From Epiperipatus broadwayi (Eukaryota > Onychophora > Udeonychophora > Euonychophora > Peripatidae), in the NCBI GenBank assembly GCA_028023455.1, contig JAQFVV010000055.1, forward strand, positions 7,346,030 through 7,410,029: DNA of 64,000 bases. The letters run 5' to 3'. The translations under genes were made by a program, and so were the position numbers. The notes under the pieces are model-generated. The model did no database searches and was not told the origin of the DNA. It was given only the letters and a program-made list of their open reading frames with translations. This document shows, one piece after another, positions 54,766 to 64,000 of the stretch; position 1 is the stretch's first letter, and every line of letters starts with the position of its first letter.

Positions 54766-56160
54766 AATTTAATTTCAAATACTATATGGTGACATTGTGT
54801 AGAAAATAACCTAAAACCAAAAGCTAAAAACTAGTATATTCTAACCAAGATAAACTAATCAAATAAACATCAGCCCTACCTAAATGCGAAAATTTCAGAG
54901 ATTCTTGACAATCATCACAATGATAATGATGATATAGATTACAATAAACTTTACTACAGAAACATGCACTAAAACAAAAGGGAATTTTTAAAACAAGACA
55001 AATGCATTCTATTATAAAGTAAATAAATATTTTTCAAACGAAGAAATTTCTCTCTATCAAAATGCATTCTCTAAGTAGCATAAATATTTTGCATTTAATA
55101 TAAAATCTTTTAATGAAATTCTTTACTGTATCTTCTTCAAATATCTTAATAAACAAATATTTATCATCAATCGATTGTATTGTCGTGATTTGATCTAATC
55201 TACTCGTATAGAGTTAAACATAATCTACTTTTCTTATAGTACAATGAACTATAATAAGTGTTTCATGCCACACTATTGACTTTTGCACTAATAAAATGAA
55301 TTAACAATAATCGAGGAAATAATAGGTAATGATCTCAGGGTTCTTTCTTTATTAATTTTGAATATTAATCAACATATTATGTTGTTGAGCAAATGAATGA
55401 CATTCTAGTAGACTAAACGAGACTCTCTTATAAGCTAATGTATCCTAATATATCATAGTAATAATAACAATTAATTAAAAAAGTGTTTAATGTAATTACT
55501 AATTGCATAAAAAACATAAATTTGGAAAAATCAAAGTCTTTTACCCAGGATGACAATCGAGTAAATAGAAAAAAAGGACACCTTTTATATCTTTCTATTA
55601 CTCCTCAACAACACAATCAAAGGTAATCAAATTCTAAATAACGTATTCTTTGTTTGTAAACTAAATAAATAATATGCAGTCTGAAATGAATTAAAAAATT
55701 CAAAATAATATCAAATAAATATTCAATTCTTTTAACTGCAATTCCAATCGTTGGAACTATAATACTTAAGCAATTTTTGCATTTTTAAATTGGGATTTTG
55801 GATCTGTATGAAAATTGATTATCCGATTTACAAAGATTTCTGCAATATAATTAAGAATTCAGGACACAAGAAATCATATATAGAAAACAAGATTAAATTT
55901 TAATAATGATAAACACATTTATTAACATCAATTTTACAAGTTACAAAATTTTATTTACAATTTTCTAAAGAAAATCATGCTAAACATAGGCACTGTTTCT
56001 TTTGATAGGATGCCATAAAATAAATGATAAAATGATCGCCTACATATTAGTAAAATTATCCATTACTGATGCAAGCATTTGGGTGACCTATTAATAATAT
56101 TCACTTAAAATAAGACTATTTCAGTATTTGACTAGTTAATTTTTAACATATTTTTAGGCT
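54766..56160. other. Intergenic, nothing recognised
   Basis: AT-rich without ORFs or repeat matches. Confidence 0.4.
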
Positions 56161-56164
56161 ATGC

Positions 56165-56515
56165 TACTTTATTAAATCTTGGCCTCAGGGTGGTCTTTGA
56201 GCATTCCATCATCAGATTTTCAATTGGATGGATGGTTGAAGAGTTGGAGTGTGGAGTGGATTGAAGCCTGTCCATTAAAGTATGAAGATTGGCTATCTTA
56301 ATATATATCTGAGCACTTATAGCATATATGTGTGGAGATGGTAATCTGGACCAACTAATGATTGCTGGTTTAGCATGAAGTATGTATATTGGTGATTATT
56401 TATCTTTTTGACATATATGCGTTCAAGTGTATCAATGTTATGAGTTGGTGTGGAGAGTGGTGGGTGGTGTGAAAGTCTGTGCTCATATACCCTATATATT
56501 AAATTGTGATTTAAT
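56165..56515 (+). mobile_element. Family A copy, plus strand
   Basis: Carries GGCCTCAGGGTGGTCTTTGA, TTTTCAATTGGATGGATGG and GTCCATTAAAGTATGAAG. Hammerhead at 56335-56400 reads CTAATGA (56355-56361; G5 lost) and GAAG for GAAA, so it is inactive. The minus ORF at 56317-56541 is antisense. Confidence 0.75.
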
Positions 56516-58890
56516 AAAACTTTCAAACTATAATAAAGCAAAACTATCTATACATTTTTTCTCCAGTAATAACGTATAATATTTTATTGACAGCATTTAA
56601 GACACACTAAAAATTAAAAAAAAAACCCTTTAATCTGAATTGACAGATGGCTAAATTTTTACCAGCAAAATGTTATGATAATGTTAATTATCATATAAGA
56701 ACACATATAAGACAATTACTGTCTGGTATTATTTGCTTAAGAATAAAAATATGAGAATACTCAACAGAAGGTGTGCACACAATATACTATATTTTGCCTA
56801 TGTCCACATAATAAAATATTTAAGCTTAAAATGTCTTACCAATCCATCAGTGAACTACTTCTGGATGATGATAAAGATGATATTGCATATGTGTATCTCC
56901 CATCATGCTATGCACAAAACAAGCATTAAAATTATTTATACTTGTGGGCTTACTTGTAAACTGCTTGCAAGACACTGGCAAGTTACAACAGCGCAATACA
57001 TATATTACTTTCCTTAATGAAACACTACAGAAGCAAGTAGATACTTCAAAAATCTACTTTATCATTGCCATACCAATTTTAAGACATTTATAACTTCACC
57101 TTACATGGTGGAAAATAACTAATATCATCATGAGGGATAAGACAAAAAAGAGAGGCTTCTCAGAGATAACTATACAACTGGAAAAATACAATGGTAGATT
57201 CCAATACCTTTATCTTAAGTAAATATATGTGTGGACAAGGTCTCAACACATTGAAATGGAATACATACCATGAAAAACAATCCTCTCTAGAGACCAAGCT
57301 ACATTAGCTAAACATAAAAATAAGCATAAAGTATCGAAATACAATCCTCTCATAAAAAATAACTACTAAGCATTGGGAAGAGCAAGCACAAAATCCTCCA
57401 ACGTATAACATAAGTAAAACACACCTTATAATAAAACCACATGCATACCATATATATTAAAAATGGGATTAAGCATATATCCTAGGCAAAAACAATGGCA
57501 AGGCAAAAACAATTATCACTTTAAAGCTAGAGAAATCAATTGTCACTCTTTAAAAATACATATATTAAACAATGTATGAAACAAAAAAAATTACTATAAG
57601 TCAAACAACTATAAAATATTTTAAATAGCATAATAAAAAATTTGAAATTAATAAGAAATACACACATTCAATAAAACAGCTTAAAATTTTATAACTAAAC
57701 TGGATATAATTAACATAGGCAAATATTACTAAATATAAAACCAATAGATACCTTGTTATATGAAAAACTTCATAACAAAATTGTTATATCTTAATAATTA
57801 AAAAAAAAAACTATTATGAACCTCTGATAAATCATACTGGCTGTTTACCCTTACATAAAGTAGTAATAAACACTATTCATAAATGTAAAAAAAATGTATC
57901 TTTACCTGGACACCTATAACTCATAATTGACTCTAAGCCAACAATTAAAAAAATATATAAAATTTTACCTTTTCTATCTTAAGTGCAATAGGATAATTAA
58001 GACATAAATTATAGAAAATACCTTGGCATAACATTAAAAATAATATAAGATAATAATATATAAAAAGAAATTATTATTTTTTAAAATACCCATAATTCTT
58101 CATTTCTGCAGTGAGTAATCTGACATAGGTGAACAATGTCATTTTTCCAGCAAATTATTTTAAAGAGTGATGCATCGGTACTTGTCATATTTTTTTATAG
58201 GAAAATGAGAGCAAGTATGACTTTTGGAGCAAACAATATATAATAAACACTTAACAAATACTTTCAGCAAAGATATAGATCTATTTTTCATAGGTTTATG
58301 TATAAAATTATCAGCTAGCTTATTTTCAATATTTCAATTTTAACAGCAAATATCATTAGGAGAATTTTCATTTAATTTTGTCCACAGTTATATACTGGGA
58401 AAATGAACAGCTTCTCCATTTATTAAATCATTTTAAATATTCTTCTTAAAATTGCATTCTGTTGACTCAAACACTTAATTATAGTAATTAAAAAAAATAC
58501 TATCTACTTTAAAAGTTCGCAATTTAAATATTTCAGTTTCATAATGTATAATATTATTAAATAGTTCAGTTTTATAAAGTATAATATTACCATACATTAA
58601 CCACTCCGCTGTTAAATACGGTTAGATTTTGTCCTATTTTAATTTTCATTCATGTTATTTACACTTCGTGGGCATTGTTTGCACCATCTCTTGCTCAATT
58701 TTGGTTGCATTTTCTTTATTTTAGGCTTATTTTATAGGAAATTCGAAATTTAAAATTTTAGTTCTAAAAAAGTTCACATATAGCAATATATTTTGAAAAA
58801 AAAAATCAATTTTCATTGCTGCATATTGGTGTGTAGGTCAGTCTCTTTTCTTTGATTGGATAGCTGCCAACTCTGGAAATTGTTTCACAG
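56516..58890. other. Long intergenic stretch, no recognisable gene
   Basis: Two overlapping ORFs (56733-57017, 94 codons; 56905-57093) are not recognised; the stretch 56730-57480 is slightly less AT-rich and could be a decayed transposon. From 57480 on only A/T-rich sequence is seen. Confidence 0.35.
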
Positions 58891-58896
58891 GTGCTC

Positions 58897-59590
58897 TAAA
58901 TGACAAAGTCAGAAATCAAAACAAAATGTTTTTACACATTCATAATTGATTTTGAATGTAAATAAATATATTTATAATTTTTTACATTCATAATTAAGAT
59001 TTTACATTACTTTATTGAAATATAGTTTGATTCAAAAAATTTTAAATTTTACAAGAAAAATAAGTGTGGGAAAGTGACTGCTCTTCAAGACAAATGGTTG
59101 ACAGCTACTAACTGTAATTTGCATATCAGGCATTTCTAAATGACAAAGTCAGAAATCAAAACAAAATATTTTACATATTTATAATTGATTTTGAATGTAA
59201 ATAAATATATTTATCATAATTTTTTACATTCATAATTAAGATTTTACATTACATTATTGAAATATAAACTTTGATTCAAATATTTTAAAATTTTAGAAGA
59301 AAAATAAGTGTGGGAAAGTGACCACTGTTCAAGACAAACGGTTGACCACTACTGACTGTAATTTGCATATCAGGAATTTCTAAATGACAGTCAGAAATCA
59401 AAACAAAATGTTTTACTCATTCGTAATTGATTTTGAATGTAAATAAATATATTTATCATAATTTTTTATATTTGTAGTTAAGATTTTACATTACTTTATC
59501 GAAATATAAAGTTTGATTTGAAATTTTTTTAATTTTACAAGAAAAATAACCATGGGAATGTGACCACTCTTCAAGAAAAGTGAAGAACAT
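58897..59590 (+). repeat. Tandem repeat, three ~240-bp units
   Basis: AATGACAAAGTCAGAAATCAAAAC recurs in shortened form at about 58900, 59140 and 59380, each followed by TTGATTTTGAATGTAAATAA and AAAAATAAGTGTGGGAA-type segments. Small indels distinguish the units. No ORF. Confidence 0.8.
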
Positions 59591-60366
59591 TGACAGCTAC
59601 AGAACACACAGATTGGTTAAAATATAATTCTTTTGTTTTACCATTGGCTATTTTTCAAACATTTTTCTTCACTTATTAACATTATTTTAAATTTTTCATT
59701 ACATTTAATCAATTTGAATTTAAAATTAATCAATTTTTAGAAGCTGAATTGAAACAATTCTGTGCATTTTAGATTAATATTTTAATAATAAAAACTGACC
59801 GGAAGTGGAACCGATGAATAATAGTTCTCAGATTTAAGTAGTGGACCAATACAAAAATTAGACAAAGGTTTTACAAGTTGATGTTGACATCAACAAGATT
59901 AGTTATTTTTTAAAATAAAGCTTCACATTAATTTATTCATTTAACTTATCTTTTAAATGTTCTTTTGCAAACATTAATAGAGTAATTGCACAATAAAGTT
60001 CATCTTCTTTTATCATTTAGGTGAGTCAGCATTTAAAAAGTCTTTATCAAGAGAATACTTTTTAAGATTAGTAGATGTTAATATCCATTGAAGCAAAAAC
60101 TTTTTATCTTTAAATTCAATTTCAAAAAACCTTTCAATAAATAATTTAAATCTTATTTTACTAAAGGTGAGACATAGAAAGTAGAAATGATCTAGTATAA
60201 TGTCTGTTATAGTTTTGAAAAACAATATATAATATATTATCTTTTTCTTCTTTAAATTCTGATTTAATCATGGTTGAATAAACGGAATTAGTAAAAAGCA
60301 AATATTTCCCCCAAGCATTTTGTTACTCTTTAGAAACTTCTGAATTAGGTTAGGTATAAGAAACAA
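59591..60366. other. Intergenic, no recognisable gene
   Basis: A 70-codon minus ORF (60013-60225) is F/K/I-rich and unrecognised. Confidence 0.35.
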
Positions 60367-60378
60367 AACACCTTATTA

Positions 60379-60502
60379 GTCTTGCATTGGTGGTCGAGAG
60401 GTCAGCGCGACTGCCTTGCACTTGCAGGCAGTTACCCGGGTTGCGAGTTCGTGTCCTGGCTGATGCTATGACACTTAAAAAAAAAAAAACTAAAAAAACA
60501 AC
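60379..60502 (+). mobile_element. tRNA-derived SINE, copy 3, with 12-bp TSD
   Basis: AACACCTTATTA flanks it exactly at 60367-60378 and 60503-60514. A box TGGTCGAGAGGTCAGCGCG at 60391; B-box region GGGTTGCGAGTTCGTGTCC, where GAGTTCGTGTCC is the likely pol III B box. The tail is A-rich with a 12-13-base run. The perfect duplication makes it the youngest-looking SINE here. Mobilised by a LINE, as all SINEs are. Confidence 0.88.
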
Positions 60503-60514
60503 AACACCTTATTA

Positions 60515-61038
60515 TCTTTCTTTTAGTCACACATTATTAATTAAGAAATAATAAAAGTTTTAGAAAATTAACACTTTAAATAAACAACATTAAATTTACT
60601 GTTTTCTACGCACAAGAGATCAGCAGCAGATGAGAGATTAGCAGCACACACACACACTGACAATTCTAATCTTTTATACCTTCATTTTGATAGGCATCTT
60701 AATTAGACACACCTTCCAAAATTCTGACATCTTATCAAAAAATATGCAAACTACTATGTGGAACTATTTAAAAAAATTACATCATTTTGTTCTATTTTTA
60801 AATACCGTGTGATCATTTAAAACTTTTAGTTGACTTTTATTTCTAAAGTAATTATTTAATTAATAAAAAAATAAAACAAGAGGATAAAGAACTTTTATTA
60901 TTTTAAATTATCACTTTTTAATTTATCAGAAACTCCTAAACTTATTTATTTTGAGCCCTTTCGATGTTATCCTAATTATTCATTTATTTTTTTAGATAAA
61001 TTAAAATTAATGTTACTAATTATAAATACCATTCTTAA
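60515..61038. other. Intergenic, nothing recognised
   Basis: CA-repeat at 60644-60658; otherwise AT-rich. Confidence 0.35.
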
Positions 61039-61054
61039 TATAACCATTATACAT

Positions 61055-61220
61055 CACACGGTCACCATCTCTTATACTATAGGCCACAAGCCAGAAACTA
61101 GTCTGGGGATATTGGATGAGTACACATTAGATAGGGATTTTATGCACAAGCCTTCTGGCATCCATTGATTACTCTGGTTGGCACAGGTGGCATTATTGTA
61201 TGGAGAGTTTTGCCTTGTTT
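61055..61220 (+). mobile_element. Truncated family B insertion with 16-bp TSD
   Basis: TATAACCATTATACAT flanks it exactly at 61039-61054 and 61221-61236. The 166-bp body holds the right arm (ATCCATTGATTACTCTGGTT, GTATGGAGAGTTTTGCCTTG) and the 3' half of the hammerhead (GCCACAAGCCAGAAACTAGT, C). The 5' core CTGATGA is missing. A short opposite-strand piece (GGTCACCATCTCTTAT) lies at its left end. Confidence 0.85.
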
Positions 61221-61236
61221 TATAACCATTATACAT

Positions 61237-62080
61237 ACAGAGACAGAAAATTATTTCATATTCTTTTAAAATTTACTCTGTTAACTGAATTTTTTAAAAC
61301 TAACTTGATATTTATTTAAAATAAACCAATCAGATTTTTTCAGATATTTAAACTCTATTAAATAAAAATAACTCAATTAAATGATTAGTTACTTCGAAAT
61401 GAATTTAATAATTATATTATGACACAAATCAATTCACAAATGATCTTACACATTTTAAGCATAAAATTAACTTTATTCAGTCCTATATTATCTCTAATTC
61501 TTACTTTTTACTCTCTATAAAGTTATACATAAACTAAGCATTAAATTTTAACTTGGAAGTATACTTATATTACATATTAGAACTGCATCTTTATAATAAG
61601 TTTTAAGCCATTATACATTATATATTTTGTACTTATAATTATTTGACTGTAATAAATTATATCAATGAAATAAAATTTAGATAGCACAATTTACACATTT
61701 TATTTGCACAATAAATTTTATCATCTTCTCTTCTTCTTTTATTTATTTTTAAATAGCATGAACTTATGAAGTTAAGATAGTCAACTAAGACACAGGGTCA
61801 CAATATATATATATATATATAAAGATTTTTATTTAAACTGATGAGAAATAATGTGTTAAAAATAAAAAAATATTTTTCTTTAACCACAATTTTATATTTA
61901 ACTTGAAATAAAAATGAGACATTTTAAAATTAATTGGTTTAATAATTATTTTTTAATTAATTTGATCATTATGTTTTATTTCATGCTAGTCATCATACAG
62001 CATGCACAGTTGCATTTGTTTATGATTCATAACATATCAAAGAATACTATAATTGTACAAAATTTATATTTATATATAAG
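61237..62080. other. Intergenic, nothing recognised
   Basis: Very AT-rich; TA microsatellite at 61803-61821. An ORF starting at 61914 continues into the next family A repeat and is chance. Confidence 0.4.
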
Positions 62081-62084
62081 GAAT

Positions 62085-62430
62085 TCAAACTCAGACATTC
62101 ACATAACCCTTAACTCTCCATGCCATCTCATATTGCTAACCCACCTGATCACACATGTGTTAAAAAGATAAATAATCACTAGTATATGTATTTCATGCTA
62201 AACCAGCAATCATCAATTGGTCCAGATTACCATCTCCACACATGTATACAATCAGTTCTCTGCTTTATATTAAGGTAGCCAATCTTCATACTTTAATGGG
62301 AAGGTTTCAAACTACTCCAACCCACAACTCTTCAGCCATCCATTTCATTGAAAATCTGATGATGGAATGCTCAAAACCATGTTAGTACCAAGGTTGTCAT
62401 CCTACCCATGTTGATGTTAGTCAAAATTTA
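62085..62430 (-). mobile_element. Family A copy, minus strand
   Basis: Closest relative of 4230-4610 (shares ACTCAGACATTCACATAACC, CATGCCATCTCATATTGCT). Hammerhead (rc 62160-62240): TTGATGA (rc 62210-62216, C3 lost), GAAATACATATA kept. Confidence 0.72.
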
Positions 62431-62842
62431 TATTTATTTTGATTTGTCAAATGCATCTTTAGCTGAACTTTTGTAATATTTAACACTTTATTTCCACTAC
62501 TGTGTTAGCTTGAGTGTACTTTAAATATTTTGCTTCCATGTTTAAATCAAATATAACCATAAATGAATATCATCTTATAGTAGTATCATGCATACAATAA
62601 ACATTATGATCATCAGTTCATCAATTCCATTGGCTTAACATAATTTGAAAACAAATTTTTTATGGCTGATAATATACAATGGCATCTGTCAAGACATAAA
62701 AGAGATGTAAATTTTTAGGTACTTACACATTAGATCTGTCATGAAATATCACATGGCATAAACAAATACATTTAATTAATAATATCTGTTAATGTTTGTA
62801 TTTTTATTATATATTGTTTGCATTACAAAGTCTTTTTATTTT
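62431..62842. other. Intergenic, nothing recognised
   Basis: No gene or repeat seen. Confidence 0.35.
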
Positions 62843-62955
62843 AAACCACTAAACATCACTTGATCACCATCTCTTATGCTAGCACATAACTGTTATTAAA
62901 CAGGCAAAACTCTCCATACAGTAGTGCCACCCTGTGCTAACCAGAGTAATCAAGT
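62843..62955 (-). mobile_element. Family B arm fragment
   Basis: AAACCACTAAACATCACTTG through CTCTCCATACAGTAGTGCC to AACCAGAGTAATCAA, truncated before the hammerhead. Confidence 0.72.
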
Positions 62956-63334
62956 GTAAATAAAATATATTTTTTAGAATAAAATAAAAAAGACTAAAAT
63001 ATCAACATTTAATTATTAAATCTTTTTTCTTTTGATTATTGTGGTTTTGATTGTTTGGCGCCAAAAAGATAAATTGCTAATTTGATTATCAATTAAATCA
63101 TCCTAGAAGTTAAAATATGGAAAATAAATTTTTTTTTAATTTCTTATGTATTCAAATTCTATGGAGACTAGTTATTAAAATAAAATTTAAATTTGGTTAA
63201 AGATTTTTTTATCTTTCAGTTATCACCCAGACTAATAATACATATGTGATATTTTATAGCAGGTCTAATGCGTATGCACCAATTTTGTAAAAGTGGAATT
63301 GAGAAAAATATTTGAATACAAAAAGACTATTTAT
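62956..63334. other. Intergenic, nothing recognised
   Basis: AT-rich with TTTGGCGCCAAAAAG (a 12-bp palindrome) at about 63055. No gene. Confidence 0.35.
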
Positions 63335-63560
63335 TTAAATATTCCAAATACATTCAACTGTGAGTTTGGCAGAATGGCTGTTGGTTAGAGCATTACCTTA
63401 AAACTCAATACTCAAGAATCTAAGGGTCCAGGTTCGATTCCCATGCTAGTACTATCACTGGTCAGGTCAGCAACACCCAAAGAAGAGGGGAAAATAATAC
63501 TTCTCCAAACGTTGTGCATATACTAACCCGTTTGATGTGCTATTATCAAAAAGGTCATTT
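63335..63560 (+). mobile_element. Penelope pLTR fragment
   Basis: ATATTCCAAATACATTCAAC (minus-type segment) joins directly to plus-strand TTTGGCAGAATGGCTGTTGG with tRNA-like block (B box GGTTCGATTCCC intact, A box with a small deletion), then the HHR-like stretch CCCAAAGAAGAGGGG...CTTCTCCAAACG and GTGCATATACTAACCCGTTT. No coding part remains. Confidence 0.7.
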
Positions 63561-64000
63561 ATATCTTTCTTAGAAATTAATTTACATCATCTGTCCTTTT
63601 TTATGGTAACAGATTGTCGTATCTATATCAATCAATAGGAACTATTTTTATATTTGATGTATTTGCAGTCTTTATACACATATTACAGAAATATACTAGA
63701 ATGTCCTAAATATAGATAAATTTTTTAATTTTATCCATATAACTTATAAATCTAGCTTGTTTTCCATCTCATTCCAAGCCTAATTAAATATAGCTTGTCA
63801 CATACAATCTGTGACTCATGCCATGCTTTTCTGAGCTAGTTGTGGGTGGAGAGGCTAACATTTAAGAAGCTAAGGTGGGATTTGAATCTACTTTTTTAAC
63901 ATTACTCATCTAGTATGTCTTAATTGTTCTATATATAATTTAAATCATTATAAACAACAACAAATATATATATACACTACAAATTTCATTATCGCGGCTC
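63561..64000. other. Intergenic to window end
   Basis: GGGATTTGAATCT near 63870 faintly resembles a B box. No gene; the window ends in unremarkable sequence. Confidence 0.35.

Overview
The window reads as strongly AT-rich intergenic DNA from an invertebrate animal genome. The reasons are eukaryotic retroelement families (Penelope-like and RTE-like LINE), tRNA-derived SINEs with poly-A tails, hAT- and mariner-like DNA transposon relics, GATA/ATCC microsatellites, and no bacterial-style operons. The species cannot be named from sequence alone. I found no convincing host protein-coding gene. Nearly all ORFs are under 150 codons and are either transposon fragments, antisense shadows of them, or simple-repeat translations.

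The most interesting content is a dense set of repeats carrying hammerhead self-cleaving ribozymes (HHR). Family A (about 452-475-bp units) has at least 14 HHR relics on both strands. The copy at 7052-7120 has a complete core, a perfect 6-bp stem II and a paired stem I. Several family A copies are tandem, so two cleavage sites lie exactly one unit apart (475 nt at 12091-12565; 452 nt at 6653-7104). That is the arrangement expected of retrozymes that release circular RNAs. Family B (unit about 456 bp) carries a second, different type I HHR with a GUC-type cleavage site. Four family B insertions are flanked by 12-16-bp target-site duplications, and one family A insertion by a 15-bp duplication. 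A third, solitary HHR with an intact core lies at 15392-15450. A looser HHR-like motif is in the terminal repeats (pLTRs) of the Penelope-like elements and in two short palindromic families (E and F). Almost every family also occurs as head-to-head or tail-to-tail fold-backs.

Layout. 1-5 kb: a MITE and a Penelope pLTR fold-back. 5-7.5 kb: fold-back family D, then a family A tandem. 7.5-10.5 kb: family B relics and a hAT MITE with intact 8-bp duplications. 10.5-14 kb: LINE tails, a 912-bp compound family A insertion, and a six-copy minisatellite grown from a LINE tail. 15-20.4 kb: a solo HHR, three family B copies, a family A tandem and a SINE. 21-22.2 kb: a divergent Penelope relic. 23.3-24.9 kb: a LINE tail interrupted by family B, then a long microsatellite. 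25-29.7 kb: fold-backs, family A, D, F and LINE relics, and a 700-bp family B element. 29.7-33.1 kb: nested and inverted LINE pieces including reverse transcriptase. 33.6-38.5 kb: a SINE, family A and family B. 39.1-45.8 kb: two Penelope-like elements head to head, with recognisable but broken reverse transcriptase and GIY-YIG endonuclease. 46-50.7 kb: a LINE tail, a second MITE copy and a 337-bp-unit inverted tandem. 52-54.8 kb: a mariner-like relic and palindromic families F and E. 56-63.6 kb: family A and B copies, a 240-bp tandem triplet, a SINE with perfect duplications, and a Penelope pLTR fragment.

The elements probably do not cooperate as a pathway. The likely shared logic is that autonomous Penelope/LINE reverse transcriptases mobilised the non-coding ribozyme units, as suggested by target-site duplications of 12-16 bp and by inverted head-to-head insertions. 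That link is inference.
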